Origin: an uncultured Blautia sp.
GTDB lineage: Bacteria; Bacillota; Clostridia; Lachnospirales; Lachnospiraceae
Direction of reading: 5' to 3'
Assembly (NCBI GenBank): GCA_900542045.1
Contig: UQMI01000011.1
Location: forward strand, 3,853 to 67,852
DNA length: 64,000 nucleotides
In this document: piece after piece, positions 1-8,050 of the stretch
How positions within the stretch are numbered: the first letter of the stretch is position 1
Layout of the letters: every line of letters begins with the position of its first letter
Notes under the pieces: model-generated
What the model saw: the letters and a program-made list of their open reading frames with translations, nothing else
Told to the model about the DNA's origin: nothing
The model's database searches: none
Made by a program: the position numbers and the translations under genes

Positions 1-906
1 ACCCACTTCAATGACCTGACGGATGGCAAGAAAGCCGCCCAGGAGAGCCACCATTACATATCCAATATTTCCCACAAACTGCATGATGGGCATCATCATA
101 CCGGAAAAGCACTGGGATTTCCAGGCAGATTCATAAAGCTTCCGGTTGGTCTTCTCGAATTCTGCCACCACATCCTCTTCTTTGTTAAATACTTTCACCA
201 CATTGTGGCCACCGTAGATCTCTTCCACCTGCCCATTGACTTCTCCCAGATATGCCTGCTGAGACTGGAAATATTTCTGGGAACGTTTCATTACTTTGGA
301 AATGATGAACATGGATACCGGAAGGATCAGCAGCGCCACCAGGGTCATCCATACGTTGATGCTCAGCATCATGATGAACACACCCACCAGGGTGGTGACG
401 GATGTGATCAACTGGGTCACGCTCTGGTTCAGACTCATCTGCAGCGTATCCACATCATTGGTCACACGGGAAAGGATCTCTCCGTGTGTTCTGCTCTCGA
501 AATAACTTAACGGCAGTTTATTCAGCTTTTTGGAAATATCTTTCCGCAGAGAATAGGTCACATCATTGGAAATTCCCGTCATGACAAATCCCTGGATAAA
601 GCTGAAGCAGGCGCTGGCCAGATACAGACACATGGTCCCAAGCAGGATCATGCCGATTTTCTCAAAATCAATGCCGCCGGTTCCCCGCACCTTGGCCACC
701 AGACCGGTAAAAAGCTCTGTAGTGGCCTGCCCAAGGATTTTTGGTCCCACAATATTAAATGTCGTGCCTGCGACTGCAAATACCAGCATCAGGATAAACC
801 GGAACTTATAACGTTCCATATATTTTAAAAGCTTCCGCATGGCGCCCTTGAAATCTTTTGCCTTTTCTGTTGCTCTCATGCCTCGGCCGCCCATTCCTCT
901 ACTCAT
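1..906 (-). CDS. ABC exporter, second subunit (membrane domain only; 3' end outside window)
   Basis: The reading frame starts at 906 and is still open at base 1, giving the first ~302 residues. It begins MSRGMGGRGMRATEKAKDF and runs into hydrophobic segments of an ABC type 1 exporter membrane domain, with the intracellular-loop stretch LSYFESRTHGEILSRVTNDV that is typical of this fold. The nucleotide-binding domain must lie beyond the left edge. The start overlaps the stop of the upstream exporter subunit by 8 bases and has a GGAGGA site just before it, so the two are translationally coupled. By analogy with the second cassette at 50635-54311, this subunit should carry the canonical ATPase site of the heterodimer; that part cannot be seen. 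The substrate is unknown. Confidence 0.9.
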   Translation of the reverse strand, partial: MSRGMGGRGMRATEKAKDFKGAMRKLLKYMERYKFRFILMLVFAVAGTTFNIVGPKILGQATTELFTGLVAKVRGTGGIDFEKIGMILLGTMCLYLASACFSFIQGFVMTGISNDVTYSLRKDISKKLNKLPLSYFESRTHGEILSRVTNDVDTLQMSLNQSVTQLITSVTTLVGVFIMMLSINVWMTLVALLILPVSMFIISKVMKRSQKYFQSQQAYLGEVNGQVEEIYGGHNVVKVFNKEEDVVAEFEKTNRKLYESAWKSQCFSGMMMPIMQFVGNIGYVMVALLGGFLAIRQVIEVG

Positions 907-3064
907 TTGCCAATTCCTCCTCTGATAACTGTGACATGGCGATCTCCCGGTAAACCTGACAATTCTTCATCAGCTCCTGATGGGTTCCCTGACCTGCCAT
1001 ACGTCCCTCATCCAGTACGATAATTCTGTCTGCATGGAGAATGGTACTGATCCTCTGCGCCACGATCAAAGTAGTGGCATCCTTCGTTGCTTTCTTCAAT
1101 GCCTTCCGCAGCGTGGCATCTGTCTTATAATCCAGCGCGGAAAAACTGTCATCGAAAATAAAGATCTCCGGATTCTTTGCAATGGCTCTTGCTATGGACA
1201 GACGCTGTTTCTGACCGCCGGATACGTTGGTGCCTCCCTGAGCGATGGGCGACTGATACTTCTTCTCTTTCTCTTCGATAAAGTCTGCCGCCTGGGCAAT
1301 TTCCGCCGCTTTTTCAATGGTTTCCGAAGAGGCATCCGGACATCCGTAGCTGATATTGGAAGCGATCGTTCCGGAGAACAGCACACCCTTCTGCGGCACA
1401 TAGCCCAGCTTATCCCGCAGGACTTTCTCGTCCATTTCTCTGACATCCACTCCATCCACCCGGACCGCGCCTTTCGTCACATCATAAAAACGGGGGATCA
1501 GGTTTACCAGTGTACTCTTGCCGCTTCCGGTACTTCCGATAAAGGCCACCGTCTCTCCCTTGCGGGCGGTAAACGTAATATCCTCCAGAACATTTTCATC
1601 TCCATCCGGATAGGCAAAGGTCACATGGTCGAATTCTACCATTCCCTTCACATCCGGGGAGGGCTCCTTCGGATCTTCCGGCTGACGGATGCTTACTTCT
1701 GTCTCCAGTACTTCATTGATACGCACGGCAGATACATTGGCTCTGGGCAGCATAATGGACATCATGGTGATCATCAGGAAGGACATGATGATCTGCATGG
1801 CATACTGAATAAATGCCATCACATCACCCACCTGCATGCTTCCCCCATCTACCGCATAGGCGCCGCTGTAAATGATCAGTACCGATACTCCGTTCATGAT
1901 CAGCATCATCACCGGCATCATGAAGGTCATGCAGCGATTGACAAACAGGTTGGTCCTGGTCAGATCACGGTTGGCTTTTTCGAACCGCTCTTCTTCATGT
2001 TTCTCCCGGCTGAAGGCCCGGATCACCGGAATACCTGTAAGAATTTCTCTGGTGACCAGGTTCAGTCGGTCGATCAGCTTCTGCAATTTGGTGAACTTGG
2101 GCATTGCCACACTGAACAGAATAATCACCACCAGCAGGATCAATACCACAGCCAGACCCAGGATCCAGGTCATGGATGCATTGGTATTCAATACCTTCAA
2201 TACACCGCCGATGCCCAGGATCGGCGCATACAGAACAATCCGGAACATCATGGCCATGACCAGCTGGATCTGCTGGATATCATTGGTGCTCCTGGTGATC
2301 AGGGAAGCCGTGGAAAATCTGTGAAATTCTCCGCTGGAGAACCCGATCACCTTCCGATATACCATATTTCTCAGATCATGGCCCATGGCTGCCGCCACTC
2401 TGGCGGACAGGAAGGTGATCGTGATGGCGGCCATAACCCCCAGAAAGGCCAGACCCAGCATCTTTCCTCCGGATACGGCCAGATAACGCATCTGGATCCC
2501 GTCCACATCCAGACCAAGAGCTTCATATTCCGCTCTTACATAGGCTACAGCATCCTGGCTGACAATAGACTCCGGCAGTCCGTTCACCGTATCTTCGATC
2601 CCCGCCTGCATCTGTGCCAGTGTCTCCCCGGGCGCCTGCTCAATGGCAGCCAGAAGGTCTGCGTCTGCCGGAAGTCCCATATTTTCCTTCAGAGCTGCTG
2701 TTGTCTCGTTATCTGAAGCCAGTTCGGACGCGATCATCATGGCAGGAGAAAAGATCTGATCCAGTTCTTCTCTCTCTTCTTCCGTAACGTCTCCTCTGCG
2801 GCAGACATCCCCGTCCTCTGTGTAAAAACTGTCCACCACTGCCTGTTCCTCTTCTGTCATGAACAGCTTCAGACGGTTCAGTGATGTGATACGGATCTGA
2901 TCCGGAACACCGTCTTCGATGCCCTGCTGCTGAATTCCCACATTGACAATCCGCGCCGTGTAATCCGGCAGGGACAGATCACAGAATGCCTGCAGAAACA
3001 GCAGCACCACAATGCCAACGATCAATCCCACATAACGCTTTAAATATTTGAATAACTTAAACAT
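899..3064 (-). CDS. ABC exporter, first subunit (heterodimeric, multidrug type)
   Basis: A 721-residue fused membrane/ATPase exporter subunit. I start it at 3064 (MFKLFKYL) because GAGGAG precedes that ATG; an ATG further upstream lacks a site. TM1 is near residues 8-30 and is followed by a large ~170-residue acidic, probably extracellular insertion before TM2. The ATPase domain holds Walker A (GSTGSGKS), signature VSGGQKQRL and a Walker B ending IFDDSFS. There Asp replaces the catalytic Glu, the usual sign of a degenerate site in a heterodimer. The start overlaps the end of marR by 8 bases and the stop overlaps the next subunit. It likely exports a toxic compound sensed by that MarR; the substrate is unknown. 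Confidence 0.93.
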   Translation of the reverse strand: MFKLFKYLKRYVGLIVGIVVLLFLQAFCDLSLPDYTARIVNVGIQQQGIEDGVPDQIRITSLNRLKLFMTEEEQAVVDSFYTEDGDVCRRGDVTEEEREELDQIFSPAMMIASELASDNETTAALKENMGLPADADLLAAIEQAPGETLAQMQAGIEDTVNGLPESIVSQDAVAYVRAEYEALGLDVDGIQMRYLAVSGGKMLGLAFLGVMAAITITFLSARVAAAMGHDLRNMVYRKVIGFSSGEFHRFSTASLITRSTNDIQQIQLVMAMMFRIVLYAPILGIGGVLKVLNTNASMTWILGLAVVLILLVVIILFSVAMPKFTKLQKLIDRLNLVTREILTGIPVIRAFSREKHEEERFEKANRDLTRTNLFVNRCMTFMMPVMMLIMNGVSVLIIYSGAYAVDGGSMQVGDVMAFIQYAMQIIMSFLMITMMSIMLPRANVSAVRINEVLETEVSIRQPEDPKEPSPDVKGMVEFDHVTFAYPDGDENVLEDITFTARKGETVAFIGSTGSGKSTLVNLIPRFYDVTKGAVRVDGVDVREMDEKVLRDKLGYVPQKGVLFSGTIASNISYGCPDASSETIEKAAEIAQAADFIEEKEKKYQSPIAQGGTNVSGGQKQRLSIARAIAKNPEIFIFDDSFSALDYKTDATLRKALKKATKDATTLIVAQRISTILHADRIIVLDEGRMAGQGTHQELMKNCQVYREIAMSQLSEEELANE

Positions 3065-3524
3065 GTGTCTTCTCCTCTTGCTGATCGGTATCAATTTTTT
3101 TCACATTTTCCAGAATTTGCTGAAAAAAACGGCCAAGCAGGCATGTCTCGGATTCAGAAAATCCCTGAAACATCGTCTCCTCATTGCGCCGCATAATGGC
3201 CCGTATCTGCTCGGCCGTGGACCTTCCCAGATCCGTAAGAGAAATCCTGCTGATCCTCCGGTCCCGCTCATCTTCCCTGCGGCAGACCATCCCGCTCTTT
3301 TCCAGTCTCTGGATCGTAACGGTTACTGTGGGAGGCTGTATATTCAGCTTCTGCGCAATCTCTCTCTGTGTCATGCCATCCTGGTGGGCCAGCAGACACA
3401 GCGTGGGAAACTGCCCCGGATGAATGCCAAGCGCCGTCATCTGCCTGTAATTTTTCAGAAAATACTGGTGTGTGATCTTCACAAACAATCCCTGAAGGCT
3501 GTTTTCCATTTCTTCATCAAACAT
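3057..3524 (-). CDS. MarR family transcriptional regulator
   Basis: A 155-residue winged-helix repressor. The recognition region TQREIAQKLNIQPPTVTVTIQRLEKSGMV is followed by the wing segment REDERDRRISRISLTDLGR, the standard MarR layout, at roughly residues 55-110. It is the first gene of a MarR-ABC-ABC operon and its last 8 bases overlap the exporter start. Two palindromes overlap its own promoter, so autorepression relieved by a drug-like ligand is the likely mode of control. Length is normal for the family. The ligand cannot be inferred. Confidence 0.92.
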   Translation of the reverse strand: MFDEEMENSLQGLFVKITHQYFLKNYRQMTALGIHPGQFPTLCLLAHQDGMTQREIAQKLNIQPPTVTVTIQRLEKSGMVCRREDERDRRISRISLTDLGRSTAEQIRAIMRRNEETMFQGFSESETCLLGRFFQQILENVKKIDTDQQEEKTHV

Positions 3525-3542
3525 GTTCTCCTCTCCTTTTAA

Positions 3543-3568
3543 TTAGTCAACTAACATTAGTCTACTAA
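3543..3568 (-). promoter_or_regulatory. Tandem MarR operators
   Basis: Two 12-bp palindromes, TTAGTCAACTAA (3543-3554) and TTAGTCTACTAA (3557-3568), are 14 bp apart and form a direct repeat. They sit between the marR promoter and its start codon, the second covering the -10 box. This is the expected arrangement for an autoregulated MarR repressor; assignment to this MarR is inference from position. Confidence 0.8.
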
Positions 3569-3587
3569 CATTACACAATTTGGTCAA
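3559..3587 (-). promoter_or_regulatory. Promoter of marR-ABC-ABC operon
   Basis: On the minus strand, -35 TTGACC (3582-3587) and -10 TAGACT (3559-3564) are separated by 17 bp. The -10 lies inside the second MarR palindrome, so repressor binding would block polymerase directly. Confidence 0.65.
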
Positions 3588-3797
3588 TAGTTTTTTGTGC
3601 AATTTTATAGTTTTTTTATTCTTTTTACGGAATATACTCCCGATTTCCCTTCTTTTTTCCATTACGCGGCTAACTTTCCGGCAGTCAATACACTGGCAAA
3701 ACAGGCCCCAAAACAGAAGACAATCTTTCCTGAAAGCAGCAGATACGTAAATCCGTATGAACCGAAATCTTTCTGTCAGGGCTATTCCCCGTATAAC

Positions 3798-3879
3798 TTT
3801 TTATGCGACAGGAAAGTCAGAACGAAACGTTCGGTTTTCCTGTTACATAGAAAAAGGTACCTCCCCCACGGGAGATACC
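3798..3879 (+). repeat. Dispersed structured element R1, copy 1
   Basis: A 33-nt core (3798-3830) recurs at 14363-14395 with only two differences. It forms one arm and the apex of a hairpin (3808-3815 with 3836-3843), inside which GAACG-AAA-CGTTC can pair again. A second hairpin follows (3856-3865 with 3870-3879). Copy 2 has the same two-hairpin plan. The plus-strand reading gives meaningless short frames. Whether it is a small RNA, a mobile repeat or a post-terminator structure is not decided. Confidence 0.7.
3851..3879 (-). terminator. Rho-independent terminator after clpB-DUF4250
   Basis: Read on the minus strand, a 10-bp stem with one G-U pair (3879-3870 with 3865-3856) is followed by TTTTT (3855-3851). 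It lies ~80 bp past the DUF4250 stop and is the likely operon end. Confidence 0.75.
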
Positions 3880-3960
3880 CCTTCTCTTCTTCATTCAGCC
3901 GCCTGCATGCTCCAGCCAGCTGCACTGCCATCCAACCGTTCTGTACCGTCAATAAGATGG

Positions 3961-4134
3961 TCAGATAAACTGATTGGTAGCCGTATCATAGTGATAATCA
4001 ATGGTTTCCAGTTTCTGCACCAGTTCCTCCCGGTTCATACCCCGGCAGGAACAGAGTGCTTCTAAAGATTCATAATAGTCTCTCAGCTGTGTGTTCACAT
4101 AACTGAGCAGCATAACCGGGTCTTTGGGAATCAT
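3961..4134 (-). CDS. DUF4250 small protein coupled to clpB
   Basis: A 57-residue protein starting [20 protein letters not shown], which matches my memory of the DUF4250 family in start, length and the conserved [13 protein letters not shown] opening. Its ATG overlaps the clpB stop in an ATGA, so translation is coupled to ClpB. The rest is helical and charged with two Cys (C28 and C30, as CSC). It ends just before a terminator, so clpB and this gene form a two-gene transcript. Function is unknown. The coupling suggests a role with or under the same heat-shock control as ClpB; that is inference. Confidence 0.88.
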   Translation of the reverse strand: MIPKDPVMLLSYVNTQLRDYYESLEALCSCRGMNREELVQKLETIDYHYDTATNQFI

Positions 4135-6725
4135 CGTATACCTTCCTTTATCCTCGTAGTCAGACTGCCATTCTCCACATCCAGCAGGATCGTATCACCG
4201 GCACGGACATCTCCGGACAGGATACGCTTTGCCGTCAGCGTCTCCACATATTTCTGCAGATAACGCTTCAGCGGCCTTGCACCATAGACAGGATCATAGC
4301 CGTTTGTCACCACATGCTCCTTGGCCGCCGGCGTCAGTTCCAGAGTCAGCTCCTGATCTGCCAGCCGGTGGTTCAGGTCTGTGATCAACAAATCTACTAT
4401 CATACCAATATTCTCTTTTGTCAAGGGCTTAAATAAAATAATTTCATCCAGACGGTTCAGAAATTCCGGACGGAAATGGCTCCGCAGATCGTTCATTACC
4501 AGATTCTCGCACTCCGGACTGATCTCTCCGTTCTCCTGGATCCCATCCAGCAGATACGAAGAACCAATGTTGGAAGTCATAATCAGAATGGTATTCTTGA
4601 AGTCCACCGTCCGGCCCTGGGAATCTGTGATACGTCCGTCATCCAGCACCTGCAGCAGCACATTGAATACATCCGGATGGGCCTTTTCAATTTCATCGAA
4701 AAGCACCACGCTGTATGGTTTTCTCCGCACTGCTTCTGTCAGCTGTCCGCCCTCTTCGTAGCCCACATATCCCGGAGGTGCTCCGATCAGACGGGACACG
4801 GAATATTTCTCCATATATTCACTCATATCGATCCGGACCATATTCTGCTCATCATCGAACAAAGTGGCCGCCAGAGTCTTGGCCAGTTCCGTCTTGCCTA
4901 CGCCGGTGGGGCCCAGGAACAGGAAGGAACCTATAGGTTTTGTGGGATCCTTGATCCCGGCTTTGGAACGCAGGATGGCATCGCTGACTTTGCTGACGCC
5001 TTCATCCTGTCCCACCACCCGTTTGTGGAGCTGTTCTTCCAGAGACAGGATCTTTGCCCGCTCTCCTTCTGTCAGTTTTGCCACAGGAATACCGGTCCAC
5101 CGGGACACGATCCGGGCAATCTCGTCGTCTGTCACACTTTCGTGAACCAGACGCATATCTTTGCCTTTTACCTTGTTCTCTTCGATTTCCAACTGTTTCT
5201 GTACTTTCGGCAGCTCGCCATACTGGAGTTCTGCCATTTTTTCCAGATCGTACTTCTGCTGTGCCGCCTGGATCTGTTTATTCAGATCTTCAATCTGCTC
5301 TCTGAGTTTCTGTAATTTCTCCACAGAGGTCTTTTCATTATCCCACTGGGCTTTCTGCGTATTAAATTCATCCCGCAGCTCTGCCAGATCTTTCTGAAGA
5401 TTCTCCAGTCTGTCTCTGCTCAGATTATCGGTTTCCTTTTTCAGGGCCGCTTCTTCGATCTCCAGCTGCATGATCTTCCTGCGCAGCTCATCCAGCTCTG
5501 TGGGCATGGAATCCAGCTCTGTCTTGATCAGCGCACATGCTTCGTCCACCAGGTCAATGGCCTTATCCGGCAGGAACCGGTCTGAAATATAACGGTCTGA
5601 CAATGTGGCTGCAGCCACCAGGGCGCTGTCTGTGATCTTTACGCCGTGGTATACTTCATACCGCTCTTTCAGACCACGCAGGATGGAAATGGTATCCTCC
5701 ACCGTAGGCTCATCCACCATGACCGGCTGGAAACGTCTCTCCAGAGCCGCGTCTTTCTCAATGTACTTCCGGTATTCATCCAGGGTGGTGGCACCGATAC
5801 AGTGCAGTTCACCTCTGGCCAGCATGGGCTTAAGCATGTTGCCGGCATCCATGGCGCCTTCTGTCTTGCCTGCACCCACGATCAGATGCAGCTCATCGAT
5901 GAACAGAATGATCTGTCCTTCACTCTTCTTTACCTCTTCCAGCACTGCCTTCAGACGTTCCTCAAACTCGCCCCGGTATTTGGCGCCTGCCACCAGGGCT
6001 CCCATATCCAGTGCAAATATCTTCTTGTCTTTCAGGCCTTCCGGCACATCGCCCCGGACGATTCTCTGGGCAAGCCCTTCCACTGCCGCCGTCTTGCCTA
6101 CGCCAGGCTCACCGATCAGCACCGGATTGTTCTTGGTCTTACGGGAAAGGATCCGCACCACATTCCGGATCTCCGCGTCCCTTCCGATCACCGGATCCAG
6201 CTTCTGCTCTCTGGCCTTCTCCACCAGATCTTCGCCATATTTGTTCAGTGTATCATAAGTGGCTTCCGGATTATCCGAAGTCACCTGCTGATTCCCCCGG
6301 ACAGTGGACAGTGCCTGGAGAAAACGCTCTCTGGTAATCCCGTATTCCTGAAACAGCTTCCGCATGGATGGACTGGGCTGCTTCAGCAGAGCCAGGAACA
6401 AATGCTCCACCGACACATATTCATCTCCCATGGCCTTGGCCTCATCCTCTGCGCTCACCAGCGCTTTGTTCAGATACTGGCCGATATACAGCTGTCCTCC
6501 GGATACCTTGGTCCTGGCATTCACTGCCTGTTCCACCCGATCCAGAAAATGTTCTTTATTTATCTCCATCTTTTCAATCAGCTTCAGGATCAGACTGTCT
6601 TCCTGATGCAGCAGGTTATAAAGCAGATGCTCCTGCTCCACCTCCTGATTGCCGAATTCATAAGCCGTCTTTTCCAGCTCCTGTACTGCCTGAAGTGATT
6701 TCTGTGTAAATCTGCTGATATTCAT
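4131..6725 (-). CDS. clpB: ClpB disaggregase (AAA+ chaperone)
   Basis: An 864-residue ATP-driven disaggregase that rescues aggregated protein together with the DnaK system in the cytoplasm. The Clp N-domain repeats span roughly 1-145. NBD1 has Walker A GEPGVGKT at 205-212. The long coiled-coil middle domain runs about 410-525, and NBD2 has GPTGVGKT near residue 610. Length and domain order are those of full ClpB, not ClpA, ClpC or ClpE, because the coiled-coil propeller is present. An AGGAGG site precedes the start. A CIRCE element and sigma-A promoter lie upstream, so HrcA-type heat-shock repression is expected, and a leader hairpin may add attenuation. The stop overlaps the DUF4250 start. 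Confidence 0.97.
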   Translation of the reverse strand: MNISRFTQKSLQAVQELEKTAYEFGNQEVEQEHLLYNLLHQEDSLILKLIEKMEINKEHFLDRVEQAVNARTKVSGGQLYIGQYLNKALVSAEDEAKAMGDEYVSVEHLFLALLKQPSPSMRKLFQEYGITRERFLQALSTVRGNQQVTSDNPEATYDTLNKYGEDLVEKAREQKLDPVIGRDAEIRNVVRILSRKTKNNPVLIGEPGVGKTAAVEGLAQRIVRGDVPEGLKDKKIFALDMGALVAGAKYRGEFEERLKAVLEEVKKSEGQIILFIDELHLIVGAGKTEGAMDAGNMLKPMLARGELHCIGATTLDEYRKYIEKDAALERRFQPVMVDEPTVEDTISILRGLKERYEVYHGVKITDSALVAAATLSDRYISDRFLPDKAIDLVDEACALIKTELDSMPTELDELRRKIMQLEIEEAALKKETDNLSRDRLENLQKDLAELRDEFNTQKAQWDNEKTSVEKLQKLREQIEDLNKQIQAAQQKYDLEKMAELQYGELPKVQKQLEIEENKVKGKDMRLVHESVTDDEIARIVSRWTGIPVAKLTEGERAKILSLEEQLHKRVVGQDEGVSKVSDAILRSKAGIKDPTKPIGSFLFLGPTGVGKTELAKTLAATLFDDEQNMVRIDMSEYMEKYSVSRLIGAPPGYVGYEEGGQLTEAVRRKPYSVVLFDEIEKAHPDVFNVLLQVLDDGRITDSQGRTVDFKNTILIMTSNIGSSYLLDGIQENGEISPECENLVMNDLRSHFRPEFLNRLDEIILFKPLTKENIGMIVDLLITDLNHRLADQELTLELTPAAKEHVVTNGYDPVYGARPLKRYLQKYVETLTAKRILSGDVRAGDTILLDVENGSLTTRIKEGIR

Positions 6726-6744
6726 AAAAATCGCCTCCTGTTAT

Positions 6745-6768
6745 AAAACCGCCGCCAGACAGCGGCGG
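6745..6768 (-). terminator. Terminator-like hairpin in clpB leader
   Basis: On the minus strand a perfect 7-bp GC-only stem (CCGCCGC with GCGGCGG, loop TGTCTG) is followed by TTTT and then by the clpB ribosome-binding site. It lies inside the ~65-nt leader and could attenuate transcription or mask the RBS at low temperature. The U-tract is short, so strength is uncertain. Confidence 0.5.
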
Positions 6769-6794
6769 ATGTGCTTTCTTTTTGTTCTAGTCGT

Positions 6795-6837
6795 ACTATA
6801 ACATCAATTATTAGCACTGTCAAGAGGTGAGTGCTGA
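6795..6837 (-). promoter_or_regulatory. clpB promoter with CIRCE element
   Basis: The CIRCE inverted repeat is TTAGCACTG (6811-6819), 9 bp, GAGTGCTGA (6829-6837); each arm differs from consensus at one base. The promoter reads TTGACA (6818-6823), 17-bp spacer, TATAGT (6795-6800) on the minus strand and is overlapped by CIRCE. This is the classical HrcA repression layout. Confidence 0.9.
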
Positions 6838-6872
6838 TATTTTTTGAATTTTTTCACACTAAAATGATCAGG

Positions 6873-6977
6873 GTATCAAAAGATATCCGTTTCGCCTGTC
6901 AAGTGGCATCCCCCAATGGGAAGATCCTGACAGAGAAACATGCTTTTGATGCCAAACAGCTCCCCAGCTTTTGATAC
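6873..6977. repeat. Nested inverted-repeat element, possible pseudoknot
   Basis: Ends GTATCAAAAG (6873-6882) and CTTTTGATAC (6968-6977) are perfect complements. Inside, CTGTCA (6896-6901) pairs with TGACAG (6928-6933), and GGCATC (6905-6910) within that loop pairs with GATGCC (6948-6953) outside it, which is pseudoknot topology. It fills the fic-clpB gap and contains no coding frame. It could be an RNA structure or a small mobile repeat. Confidence 0.5.
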
Positions 6978-6994
6978 TTTGAAAATTATCTTAC

Positions 6995-7885
6995 TCAATA
7001 TGGGATTCTGAAATAATCCAAATACGCCTTATATCGTTCCTGTGCGGTCAGGCAGGTATCTGTCAGATAACCTTTTTCATTGTCCCATTCCTTTAATCCT
7101 CTATAGTAGAACATCTTCAGGTTATCCTCAATAATGAATGGAACGATATTATATTTCAAGCATTCCCTGAACATAATCAGCCTTCCCACACGGCCATTAC
7201 CGTCCTGAAACGGATGGATTTGCTCAAACTTTACATGGAAATCCAGAATATCTTCAAAGGTCTTTTCTTCTTTTGCGTTATATGCTGTCAGCAATGCTTT
7301 CATCTTACCAGCAACTTCTTCGGGCAGAGCAGTATCCATGCCGCCCACCTCATTAGGCAATTTCTTATAATCTCCCACTGCAAACCAGTCTTTTCTGGAA
7401 TCGCTGGTTCCGTTTTTCAAAGTCAGATGAAGTTCCTTAATAAACTTCTCAGTCAAAGCAGTTTTTGCATGAGCAATAATTATATCAATACATCGAAAAT
7501 GGTTTGCGGTTTCAATCACATCGTCTACGTTGAGAACTTCATTCTCTACGCCGATGGTATTGGTTTCAAAAATATATCTGGTCTGATCATGGGTCAGACG
7601 ACTTCCCTCAATATGGTTTGAGTTATACGTTAAATCAATTTGTGTTTTATGGTAAATACCGCCGGAATATTTGCTTGCTTTTTGTTCCTGCAGGATATCC
7701 AGCAGTGTGAGTGGAGGTTCTTTCTTTTTGTTGGAACGCTCTGGTTTTTCGGCGTCCTCTGGAATATTCCAGGTCTTTCCGGTAAGAAAAGCCCCCCGCA
7801 CACGCCCATGAGCACAGTAATTTCTCACACTGCGCTCCGATATATTCCATTTTTTTGCTATTTCAGCAACTGAAAGGTATCGCAT
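6995..7885 (-). CDS. Fic family AMP transferase with N-terminal HTH
   Basis: A 296-residue Fic protein. The catalytic motif HPFQDGNGRVGR is complete at 224-235. The class II inhibitory motif SNHIEG (89-94) precedes the Fic core, so activity should be self-restrained. The first ~45 residues (MRYLSVAEIAKKWNISERSVRNYCAHGRV) form a MerR/excisionase-like helix-turn-helix, which makes this a DNA-binding Fic protein that may autoregulate. Fic enzymes transfer AMP to protein hydroxyls; the target here is unknown. No antitoxin gene sits beside it. A spaced inverted repeat lies just upstream. Confidence 0.9.
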   Translation of the reverse strand: MRYLSVAEIAKKWNISERSVRNYCAHGRVRGAFLTGKTWNIPEDAEKPERSNKKKEPPLTLLDILQEQKASKYSGGIYHKTQIDLTYNSNHIEGSRLTHDQTRYIFETNTIGVENEVLNVDDVIETANHFRCIDIIIAHAKTALTEKFIKELHLTLKNGTSDSRKDWFAVGDYKKLPNEVGGMDTALPEEVAGKMKALLTAYNAKEEKTFEDILDFHVKFEQIHPFQDGNGRVGRLIMFRECLKYNIVPFIIEDNLKMFYYRGLKEWDNEKGYLTDTCLTAQERYKAYLDYFRIPY

Positions 7886-7914
7886 CTGCTTTCCTCCGTT
7901 ATCAATCGAATCTA

Positions 7915-7941
7915 ATACTATACGAATTTACATTATAGTAT
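7915..7941. promoter_or_regulatory. Inverted repeat upstream of fic
   Basis: ATACTATA (7915-7922) and TATAGTAT (7934-7941) are perfect 8-bp arms with an 11-bp spacer, about 30 bp before the fic start. The AT-rich arms could also hold -10 boxes. A binding site for the Fic N-terminal HTH is a reasonable guess. Confidence 0.45.
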
Positions 7942-8050
7942 ACCACATTATCGGCAATAAATCCATATGACTTCCGCATTGTTCAATATTTTTTTGCCGT
8001 TTCTGCATAAATTGATGAATTAAGACACTTTCAGATAAAAACACCAATGC

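Noticed and set aside
980-2716. A 578-residue plus-strand frame
   Set aside because: It lies wholly opposite the ABC subunit, has odd His/Gln/Arg-rich composition and no start signal; the exporter frame has clear motifs.
3798-3830. A small protein encoded by the R1 core
   Set aside because: Frames differ in stops outside the core and the conserved part pairs as RNA; no shared start or RBS.
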